Origin: Enoplolaimus lenunculus | Taxonomy: Eukaryota; Nematoda; Enoplea; Enoplida; Thoracostomopsidae | NCBI GenBank assembly: GCA_030248215.1 | Contig: JASANG010002422.1 | Location: 39,136 to 103,135, forward strand | DNA: 64,000 bases | Direction of reading: 5' to 3' | Shown here: positions 50,301-62,300 of the stretch, one piece after another | Layout of the letters: each line of letters begins with the position of its first letter | Position numbering within the stretch: position 1 is the first letter of the stretch | The notes under the pieces: model-generated | The model's input: only the letters and a program-made list of their open reading frames with translations | What the model was told of the DNA's origin: nothing | Database searches by the model: none | Program-made: the position numbers and the translations under genes

Positions 50301-53300
50301 CTGTCAGCCGATCTTGTGCAATGCGCAAAAATTAGCGAATGTACAACAATATACATGCAAATTTTCTTTCCACAAAACAATCACGTTTCTGTTACAAAGA
50401 AAATGTTGTACACAGTGTAATGCTTGAAAGTTGTCCAAATTACGTATGTGTGGAACATTCCAGCTTTAATTATATTGATGTTTATAATTTTAGTGCATGC
50501 CGAAGAACTAAAATGCAAATCGTCCGAATATATGAATTTATATTTCAAAGTTAAATGGTTCTACACTCAGTACGTCGCCGCCATCGAACCATACATCAAT
50601 CAAGTGCCCGAATATCCAATGTACGTATTTTTTTTAAATTTTTAAATTTTAATTTAATTTGTTTGAAACTCAGCATAGGCATACAATTTTGGCTCTTGTA
50701 TAGTTTACTCATATTTTACGCTTAGGCTTAGATTAGGAAAAACTATTCGTGTGCGACACGATCCGTCAGGGACCCCTTGTCGCCTACCAGGCTAAGGGTA
50801 GTTGGAGCCAGGACCCCCACATATTCCGGGACCCCCTGACTGTCGTCTTATGTATGGATGTTGTTATTGTAATGTTTGTGCAGTTTTGTTGTTGTTATTA
50901 TTATTGTTTTTGATTGTGCACTCATTGGTCCGTTGCTTGCGTTTCGTATGTGAAAAGTTGCGTTTTTTTGCGTTTTTTTCTTTTTATTTGGCTGAATTTT
51001 ATCAAAACATTAAACTGTAAAAAAATTTGTTTTTAATTGTAAATAAGTTTTTTTTGAAATTTTGTAAAAATTAAATTAATTTTTCATTTAGGAAAAAATG
51101 ATTAATAATTTATTTCAGTGATGCAGAAGACGAGAAGAGTGACTTCTCGTTTCATACTGGAGTCATACAGAAGTATGTAGTTCACAGGTTGTTCAGTTTG
51201 AAACTTTATGAGTGTCTATATTCTCAAATGTGTGTACCACCTATCACCATAACGCCCTTTTGTTGAGTTTGCTTACATATAAATCACGCCGTTTACAATA
51301 ATTTTGCCAACAATGCCAGTAAACTTTTGCATGACATTGCTTTCATGCTGGTTTTTCCTGAAAACCCCCAAGAAACATGTATATATTTCGGCCAAGCACA
51401 GAATTAAAAAATTATTGTTAGGATTGCGCTATATTTTTGTTGACGTCTGGCGCCGTCTGTCACCTGTCCAACGCCGTCTGTCACCGATCCGGCGCCGTCT
51501 GTCACCTGTCCAACGCCGTCTGTCACCGATCCGGCGCCGTCTGTCCCTTAACGCCCTCACCGACGGCGCCGGACCGCCAACGCCCCACCGACCGCGCCCC
51601 CCCCACCCCCCCCCCCCCCCGCCCCCCCCCCCCCCCCCCCCCCCCCGCCCGCCCCTGTCACCTGTCCAACGCCGTCTGTCACCGATCCGGCGCCGTCTGT
51701 CACCTGTCCAACGCCGTCTGTCACCGATCCGGCGCCGTCTGTCACCTGTCCAACGCCGTCTGTCACCAGTCCGGCTCCGTGCCTCAACAGTACGGCGACG
51801 TCCGTCGCCGAGAGTCACCCGTATGGCACCGTCCGGCGCCGTCCGTCACAATCCGGTATCATACGTATGTAAATTGCGTACGACAACTCACGGTGACGGA
51901 CGTCGCCGTACGGGTGACCGATGACGCCGGACAGGCGATGCACAGTAACGGACGGCGACGGACGGACGGTGAAGGACGGCGACGGACGGACGATGAAGGA
52001 CGGCGAAGGACGGACGGTTTAGGACGGCTCCGCACGACGAGAATAGCACGACCCTTAATCAGCTTTTATTAGACTTTCGGCTTTTTGCAAGTAGTTCACA
52101 ATATGTCTCACCTACCTTGTATACATTAAGATTCTTCAAAACTATATACATAATATAGTCGTGAAGCTAAATACCGTTTCTAACTTTTATAGTGTAAACC
52201 ATCTAAAATGATTGTAATACAAGCCCCCCTTGGAAGAGTGTTGACCCCCTTTGAAAGTTTTTAACCTTGCTTGTAAGTCGTCGAAAATCCTTGTATACCC
52301 CTGCTGAGAATTTTTAGCACCCCTAGCAAGATGAGCTGGCTATGGGCCTATTACAATATTTACACCAATAGTCTTGGACCAAAGCTTGATTTCAAAGTAT
52401 ACTGTCGATCCTGAATCCGATGTTTTAGTGATTGTTCGCATGAAATTATAAACAGCAAAATTGCTGGTTTGTAACTTATTTAATTAATGATTAATTAAGT
52501 TAAATTGAAAATCTATTACTAACTGGTGACAGGTGCTAGTCATTTGAGAATATGGATTTTAACTGACTTCTTCTACTTTATATTTAATCACCAGTGCGCT
52601 CTTTCATATTATACGTGTCAGACGGTTTTGCGTAATGCGCAAAAGTTAGCGAATACCCAACATTATGCATGAAAATATTCTTTTCACAGAACAGTTACGT
52701 TTCTGTTGTATAAAAATGTTGTAAACAAAGTAATGCTGGAGCGTTGCCCAAAATACGTATGTGGAACGTTCTACGTTTAATTATGTAGATTTACTATGCA
52801 ACGGTTTCACTGTTTACTTTCGATCGAAGCCCAGTTAATATTTTGAGTTGCGCTATACTTTACTGTGCTGGACGCCGCCGCTCGCCGACGCACACCGCGA
52901 TGCGTTGCTAACAAAATTATGGGCAAAATTTAGGGTGCGTGGCCAAGCCCGTAGCCAACTCACCTTGCTAGGGAGGGCTAGCGATTTTCCAGGAGGGGCA
53001 TCCATGGGTTTTAAATGCGCTACTAGCAAGGTCAAAAACTTGCTAGGGGGTCCAAAATTTTGCAGGGGAGGGCTGACCCCGTGCTTCTCCCTTGGCTACG
53101 GGCTCGTGAGCGGCAAGCATAGCGTAACCCGTTGGCTTCCTGGCAAAAATTTTGACTGGTTGAGGTAAATTTCCTCAGACCCCGCATGTTTCGGTAAATT
53201 GTTTGACTTTTTTATTTTTGGAAGTATTTTTTTTTTTATTTTGACACATTTTTTGTTTGTTCTTATTTCTTTTAAAGTATATATTATTTTTTGCATCGGC

Positions 53301-56300
53301 CGCTATAATATTATTAAAGGACAATTTAGCCAGCTAACATCGTACCAAAATAGCCTAATCCTAGTTCTATTAAGCTTCTACGTATGAACAGGGACGTAGC
53401 CAGGATTTCATATCGGGAAAGAATAATTTTACGTCGACAAGTCTTTGCGAGCGACCTGAGCAAGAAAACATTTCACTTTCTACAGCTTGTAAAAGTGGCA
53501 TATCTGGCCTTCGGCAATTTGGGGGTGTATAGTGCCCATTCCCCCTGTTTACGCCCTTCCGTATAAACCAATCTAGAACGAAACCCAAACGATGCGTAAT
53601 ATTACTGAAATTTGAAAATTAATATCGTTTAAATGTGAAACTTTTCATTTTTAATACAAAATGGCTCATAATGTTTTGATAATTTCAGCTTTTGTAAATT
53701 TAACCTGCATGCATGTTTAGGCCAATGTAAAGAACAGGGGACGCACCGTATTATAAGCTCATTCCTAAGCCTAAGCCTAATCCAAAGCGTAAGAATGAGC
53801 ATATTCCTAAGCCTAAGCCTAAGCCAAGCAAAAAAATAAGTCTAAAGGTTAAGGTTACTCTATTTTAGTCCCACAGAAAAACGTTGCGCCCCTGATGTTT
53901 ACATGGGCCCATGTTTAGAACAACGGCGTTCCCACGGGGGGCACTGGGGTTTCGGACCCCTACCAAATTTGGCTGGTGCCCTCCGAAATACACTCGATCT
54001 AAAAGTAAACAATCTTGAATTGCAATTGTAGCGGCTTTGCAAATTTATTCGGTGCCCTGCAAGTATAATTTTCTGCGGACACATCTGATTGAGAAGTTTT
54101 AATTTTATTTATGATCACCAAAGTACGTCATCAATAAATTGAAAAACTATCATTTTACTTGAATGATTATGGTTACGGGAGTTTATCATGAAGTGAAAAT
54201 TAAGTCTTACTTTTACCAAGAGTCGATAATTACTCTTTTTACGAGAGTATGCCACTGAGCACATTCTGTGTCGAAAAATATGTACCCGGCATTCGATGCG
54301 TTTTTGCCCTACGCCCCCTTTATTTAGAGGGGGTGCCACCGGTACGAACCATGACACTTTATGTACGCAGCATCAAACATGCACCCCTTATAGATTAATT
54401 TAGAGGTATTCGTGTGATAGCGACCCCTCCTCTAAACAAAGGGTGAGTCAGCCAAAAACGCAAACCCCGGTAGTACATTTTGTACCATTCGGGATGCGCA
54501 GAGTTGCACGCTCTTGTCATTATCCGCTCTTGCCTTTACGAAATTTGAGAAGTTTGGTACAGAATTAAGTAAAGCAAATTTTTCAAAAGAAATAAGTTAA
54601 ATTTTGAATTATTTCATACTTTTTACGCTGGCATCGCACAACGATATACCTTTTACGTTAACAGTTAGCAATGATTTAAGACAAACTTAAGCATAATACA
54701 TACTAGTCAACCGGTTTTGCCCAATGCGCAAATGTTAGCGAATAAACAGAAATCTGCGTGCAAATTTTGTTTTCACAGAACAATCATTTTTTTTCTGTTA
54801 TAAGAAATTATTGTAAACAAAATAATGCTGGAAAGTTGCCCAAAATACGTATGTGAGGCATTCTAGCTTTAATATATAGATATATGCTATATTTGCGCAA
54901 AACTATTAATCTCACGTTAACGCGTAGCATTTAGATGTCAATAACACGCGTTAGGATTAGGTTAACGAAATTTTTTTTTGGAATTTAATATTTGAAACTT
55001 TTAAAGTTTGCCAACTGTTAACCCCTCAACATACATTTGGCGTCGCAGCTTAAAACATTCTTTTTCTGAACGTTGCGTAAAATGGGATACGTAAATCAAA
55101 TTTTGGATCGAACCTGCCTTGAATCTACGACAATTCGTCGCCTAACAACTTGTCTCCCAACATTGTGTCCTAAAACCAATTAATGACTCTAAACATAATC
55201 CTGAGCGTAATCCTAATACGAAGTCAATGCCTAGGCGTAGAGATGAGCGACGAATTGTCGAGTCGATGAAATTTCGGAGTACAAGTTGTCGTCGACGAAT
55301 TGTCATGGTACCGATTGTGACAAATTGAATTTGACGTGAGATTAACGAATATATTTTTACTTGGTGAATAGAGGTTATTCTTAAATTAAATTATTTTTGC
55401 TAATCGAAAAAAGTACATTTTGACAATTTGTGCTTATTTTAATTTCAGGTGGTTCGAACCGTTTGTACTGCAATGGTTGAACGAAAACGATGAAGTATCA
55501 ATGGACTTTCTACGCGGTGCTTATGAACGTGACAGTCAGGACGGCGTAAGTCTTTAACCTTGTCGTATTATTAACCCTTTTTCACATAGAGTATACTATG
55601 AGCAACTGCAGTTCAAACTGTGCAAATTCGATGCTCTGATCCTAACTTGAAATTAGATATCAGATGTTATAAAAATATTCACACCAGAAAGAGGTTAATT
55701 TTAGTGCATATGTCGTAGCCCAAGCCGTAATTCAGCCCAATTACGAATCGGGCTAGCCCAATTCCGGATTGGACTAGTCCAGCGCGGAATTACGGCAATC
55801 ATTAAGTACCTGTTGGCAACCAAGCAGTTTGTTTTACTTAGCTAATTTGCCGCTATCAAGTAACCAATCAGAAAACGCATAGCTTTATCAGGTATGATTC
55901 TGCCATGGGCTAGCCCAAATCGTAATTCCGCTTTAGACTAGCCTAGTTCGAAATTGGGCTGAATTACGACTTGGGGTACGACGCAAATAATGTGTTTGGT
56001 TTTAGCATTTTGCAAGCAATGAGGCGTGCTACAACTGCGTAGAGTTGTAATCAACTCATGGAACGGGTCCGTGATCTTAATAAAAGTTTTAAAAAATTCT
56101 GAAATATTTTCAAATACATTTTAGCTGCGAAAAACTCAAATTACACGCAAACTATATTTTACTAACTTTTGATAATATAATATCATTAACGATGACTCCT
56201 TAAACGCCTTTATTTTAACTCAAAATTAAAGCGGATATCCGGTTGCTTTTTGGTTTTGATTTTTTAGAAATTTAAAAATTACAAAAAATGAAAATGTTGT

Positions 56301-59300
56301 TTTGTTTCAGTTTCCTCAAAGTTCCGATCATACGATGTTTTCAAACTCAGTAGTGGACATATTCACACAGCTCAATCAATGCTTTGATGTGCTCAGTAAA
56401 ATGCAATGTTGCGATGGTGAAGTATGGAACGCATATATGGGTCGATACTCACAGGTATATTGGGGCCAATGTATAGAGCAGAGCCGTAACAGTAGTAGAA
56501 GCATACTTGTAATTGTCTTCATCACCCTACTGAACGCGTAATTAGGCTTAGACTTCAATAGTGCAACCTGTAGCACCTATGGAAATTAATTGCCTAATAT
56601 CAGATTAGGATTAGTCTGGGAAATAGTAAACGAAAACAAATTGGCAGTCTAAAAAAGTCTTTAACTTTTGAAACAGTAAATTTAAGCTTAAAGTACAGTA
56701 TGCAATTTGCTGCAATATTTATTTTGAAGCCCAATTCACACGTGTAAGTTTTTGCAGCAAAAACATGACACGTGCGACTTGCACGCGCAAGTTCGATCAA
56801 AAAGCAGCTTTGAAGTTCTTGCAGCTACAAATTGTTCAGCGGAATTGATGCTATATAATTTAATTCGCACCTGTGAATGCAGTTGCAAGTCGTTTGAATT
56901 ACTTGCACCTGCAATTTGATTGGTCAACAAGAATGTTCCTTTGAAAATACTTGCAGCTGCAACGATTTCGTGCAAGTTGCAGCTGCGAATTTTCGATGCA
57001 AAAACTTGCACGTGTGAATGGGGCTTTAATCTTAGATATTGATCTCATATACACCTATAATTATGGCGCTATACTTATCGCCTGGCGCCGGACGGCGTCG
57101 CAAGCCAACAAAATTTTAATTTACAAACTGGTTTGCGATGCCGTTCGGCGGTGTACCGCAGTTTGCGTGTGAGGCCACACGGCAGGCAAACGACGCGTAG
57201 CGTTAAAATAGTCAAAAAAGAATAAAATATTGTCTTTAGATTTTAAATTAATTGTTGCCAAAAATGAAATTATATTTTAATTGTATTGTTTTAGACCATC
57301 AATAAAGTACTGCTCGCGTATGCAGAAATGGTTCATCAAGATTTTCCAAACTATGCAAGCAACGAAAAATTGGTAAGTTCTTTAAAATGAGCCGACCCAG
57401 CGGCCGATCTAATAGATTCTGACAGCGAGTCGGTCCTGGCAAAAGTTATGTAACGCAAATTTGACTGTATGCAATATACACTGCTGTTTTGAGTTTTTTT
57501 ATTAATGAAAAAGAATTTTTAAATGAATTAAGAACAATAATGATACCAACCACAGAATTTTAAATTAAGAGACGTAGCTAAAATTAAATTTTGTCGCATT
57601 ACTTAAAATAAAAGTTTTTCAGAGCAAACAAAATAAGTGAAAATTATTAATTATTGTAAAACTTAAAATCAAATCCTCTAAAAGTATACTTGCTTTACTT
57701 ATGTCTCCAAAAATTTTAAACTGCAACATTCGTCCACAACAGCCTTTTTGTTTACGTTGTTAACACCGCATAATTACGAATTTTGGGCATCGTTCCAGCT
57801 AACCTTTATGACTATAATTTGCTGACATGTAAACACAATAAACAACAAACTAATTCGCAGCGACTAAAACAGTTGCTAAACTGCATTTAGCAACTTGACA
57901 CGTTGGTATTGCAAATATTACTCAGACTTGCAACACTTAACGGTCAAATTTTCCATCATGAGCGTTTTAGTGAAACGGATTTCAGTCCATTTTAATTTTA
58001 GCGAGTTAAGGGTGGCACTATCATTGGTCGGCCGGCGCCGCGCGTCAATTTTTTTTTGCTAAAAAATCCTAAAAATAATTTTTTTGCAATGTTCTTGCAA
58101 AATAAAAAAATCCTAAAAATAATTTTTTTGCAATTTCTTGCAAAATAAAAAAATCCTAAATTTCTTGAAAAATAAAAAAATCCTAAAAATAATTTTTTTG
58201 CAATTTCTAAAAAAATCCTAAAAATAATTTTTTGCAAAATAAAAAATCCTAAAAATAATTTTTTTGCAATTTCTTGCAAAATAAAAAAATCCTAAAAATA
58301 ATTTTTTTGCAATTTCTTGCAAAATAAAAAAATCCTAAAAATAATTTTTTTGCAATTTCTTGCAAAATAAAAAATCCTAAAAATAATTTTTTTGCAATTT
58401 CTTGCAAAATAAAAAAATCCTAAAAATATTTTTTTTTGCAGTTTCTTGCAAAATAAAAAAATCCTAAAAATAATTTTTTTGTAATTTCTTGCAAAATAAA
58501 AAATCCTAAAAATAATTTTTTTGCAATTTCTTGCAAAATAAAAAAATCCTAAAAATAATTTTTTTGCAATTTCTTGCAAAATAAAAAATCCTAAAAATAA
58601 TTTTTTTGCAATTTCTTGCAAAATAAAAAATAATAATTTTTTGCAATTTCTTGCAAAATAAAAAATCCTAAAAATAATTTTTTTGCAATTTCTTGCAAAA
58701 TAAAAATCCTAAAAATAATTTTTTTGCAATTTCTTGCAAAATAAAAAATCCTAAAAATAATTTTTTTGCAATTTCTTGCAAAATAAAAAAATCCTAAAAA
58801 TATTTTTTGTGGTTTAAAAAAGACAGCACTGTACGACTCACGGACGGTGACGAACGGTGCCGGACGTCATCAAAAGTATAGCGCCACCCTTAGTCCAAAC
58901 CGGTTACTTGTGTATCAATAGTAGGCTTATTTTTGTACTTCGTACTTCTGGAGCGCTCAGGTTTAGTAGGATTAGGCTTAGGATTAGGCTTAAAGTCTAG
59001 CGTCAACTTAGTAATTCAATGAACATTTTGAACGCAACAAAATATTCGTATAAACGCTGTTTTACCTGATACCTTCTGATGACTTGATTTCCTATGACTT
59101 AAGACAATAAATCGAAAAATGTCGCTTACAAATTTTGTATCCCTGACAACGGTAAGCTATTTCAGCTTGGGTTTAAATTCGGTTTATTTGGTTTTGGGCA
59201 AGGTGCAAAGCGGAACTGGATTATACCGGAATCGGAACGGGAACAGCAAATTTATTACCGGTATCGAAACTACAAATTTTGTGACTATACGGATAATTTG

Positions 59301-62300
59301 TATTAACAAGTATAATATTGATTTAGGGTGTGTGTTGGCTGGCAACAATTTTGAAAAACGTAACATTAATAAATTGGCAATCGTTTTTTGGTTCTGTAAA
59401 GCTTAAACTACAATCAATTATTGATAAGTTAACTCTGTTCGCAATCAATTTAATATATAAATGATACAGAATTTTTATGCAAACAGATCACAACAAGTAG
59501 GTCTAAAGTTAAAATGTCAAAATTCTGATTCCGATTGATTGCGTGCAATCGGAATCGGAATCGGAATTCCGGTTGCCCCCTGATTTTGAAACTTCTTAGA
59601 TTTTTTTCATGTTCATTTTTAACGTCTTAACGAATTTCGAACCTTTATTTCATTAAGCCTTATTGGTTATGTATATTTTAGAAATCTGGAACAAATATAC
59701 CAACACATCAGGCAAAAAACGAAAACTTAATAATAACTCGGCGATATGGATAATTAATTTTTCTTCTCAGGACTTAATATCTAACCAAGTTTGTGTGGGC
59801 CTTAGAGGCACCGTTTAAGGATTGTGTTATACTTTACTGTTCGGGACGCCATCGCTCGCCGCCAAACGCCGCCGCACGCCGCTATGCGCTGCTAACAAAA
59901 ATATATAGACAAAATCTGTTTGGTAACGCGCGGCGACGTCCGGCGACGAACAGCAATGTATAGCGCAACCTTTAGTTTTTTCATCACTTTTATATTTGAA
60001 TCTAAAAATTTACACTTACACTCTAAATCAGTATAAGCGTAAAGCCCTATTCACACGTGTAAGTTTTTGTTGCGAGACCTTGCAGCTGCAACTTGCACTT
60101 GCAAGTTTTGGCCAAAATCGCGTTCGAAAAATATGCAGCTGCAAATAATTTATTAAAAATTATAGCCAAAAATTAAAAGTTCACATGGTTGAACAACCGT
60201 GCAAGTTCACTAAATTTATTGTAGCCGTTTTCTCATTAGCTGATGAAAAATGAAGGTTCTGTGTGCAGTTTACAGCTGCAAGTTCTCGCAGCAAAAACTT
60301 GCACGTGTGAATTGGGCATTAGAATAAAAATTGGTTGCAGTATTTTTTGCTTGTTACAAGGTGTTGGGCGGACTATCAAGGTTCAATTTGTCGTCATTCG
60401 TTGTGTTAAATATTTCATATTTTCGTACCAGCTTCGCTAGTAAATAGAATTCAGCCAAGTGATAACAAAATTGAAATTTTTTAGCATAAGCCTAACGCCT
60501 AATTACGAAGGGTGGCGAGTAGAATACAGTTTAAAGTAACATAAGTGGAGAGCCGCATTTGAATAAAGTTAACCAATATTTTTAATAACATTTTTTTACC
60601 TTTGATATTGAAAACTCATTTTAAAACAAATTAAAATTGTTAAGTTATAAAAGAAACTGTATTCTTAAATTGTATATCGCTGAAATCAGATTGAAATTTC
60701 TTATACAGAGAATTAGAAAACTATCAGTTATTGTTAACTTTTAAGTTTTTCGTCCGGGTTTTGGCTAATTTGGTTTCGCTAAGCTATGGTGGTGAAAGTT
60801 TTAGCTTTTGTGCACGTTACCCACAACAAGCTTAACGTTTAGGTTCAAGGTTACGTTTAGGATAAGGCTTCGGTTTTGTAACAAAGTTTACCTGAGCCTA
60901 AGCATAAGCCTTAAATGCAGGGAATGTGCGCTAAAACCAAAGTTTCTGCTATTTTTGCCAAACGTCATCCTTTACTATGAATTATGTATATAATATGGAT
61001 ATAGGTATATACATATATAATATATATGTAATACATATTAGTGTTTATGCTACTTTCAAGACGGTCTATTTCCCCTTGAACCTGCTGTAATCGAATATAT
61101 TTAGATTTCAGACTAATTTTTTGCTTTGAGTTAGGCTTTAGTTTAGGTTTGAAGTCATCTATACTCTAAGGCTTACGCTTACGCTTAGGCTTAGGAATAA
61201 GTTTAGGTTTATGTTGCGCCCAAAACAACAACATTGGCCCTATTTGGACAAGTATAAATGTTTGTTATATGTTTGGCCGATGTAAAGATAAGGGGTGGAA
61301 CGTTTGTCTGTGGTGATAGAGTAAGTTTAAGTTTTTGACTAATTTTTTTCTTGGCTTTGGTTTAGCTATAAGCTTATTTCTACGGTTAGGTTTATGCTTA
61401 AGTTTAGGAATATGCTTATACTACTATTTTGCCCGTGTTGTTTACATCGGTCATATGTTTTATTAATATATTTAGGCATGTATTCTAATGAACAACATAC
61501 AAGAAATGCGAATCCAGCTGGAAAAAATCTACAAATCAATGGGTGGCAACGAAAAACTACACGGTGTCGCGCAAAGCATTTTGAAGGAATTGCAGTTGCG
61601 ATTGAACAATGTTCTTGAAAAATTAGCTGTCATTTTTTCGAGAAGGTTTCAAATTTTGTTTTAAATTTTAATTTGTAATTTTTAAATTTTAATTTGTAAT
61701 TTTTAAATTTTTATTTGTAATTTTTAAATTTTAATTTGTAATTTTTAAATTTTAATTTGTAATTTTTAATTTTAATTTAATTTTTAATTTTGAAATTCTA
61801 AATTAATTTAGTTAAATAATTAAATTAAATTTTATTTGTAATTTTTAAATTTTAATTTGTAATTTTTAAATTTTAATTTGTAATTTTTAAATTTTAATTT
61901 AATTTTTTGTAATTTTTAAATTTTAATTTGTAATTTTTAAATTTTAATTTGTAATTTTTAATTTATAAAAAAAAAAAAAAAAAAAAAAAAAACCAAAATC
62001 GTATTATAAATAATGTAATCTAATTAATGAAATTCGAAATTTAATTTGCAAATTCTCAAATTTATTTGTAATTTTAATTTATTCTGAATTTTAAATTTTA
62101 TTGTAATTTTAAATTTATGCAGAATTTTAAATTTAATTTAAAATCTCAAATGATCTAATTATAAATTTAATTGTAATTTTTAAATTTATTGTATTTTTAA
62201 ATTTATTTTTGAAATTTATAAATTTTAATTTGTAATTTTTAAATTTTAATTTGTAATTTTTAAATTTTAATTTGTAATTTTTAAATTTTAATTTGTAATT

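Larger units (their letters stand above)
51212..52553. mobile_element. family G MITE split by nested insertions
   Basis: CTATATTCTCAAATGTGTGT and CACCTATCACC left; AACTGGTGACAGGTGCTAGT and CATTTGAGAATATGG right. Inside lie the family D element 51418-52057 and a family C copy at about 52205-52352. Confidence 0.65.

Noticed and set aside
51304-52072. Overlapping frames of 206, 211 and 129 codons on both strands
   Set aside because: All lie in the GC-rich minisatellite and C run of a foldback element; repeat period creates open frames.
58008-58621. - strand frames of 93 and 109 codons with repeated FLGFF-type units
   Set aside because: Direct translation of the 42-bp minisatellite.
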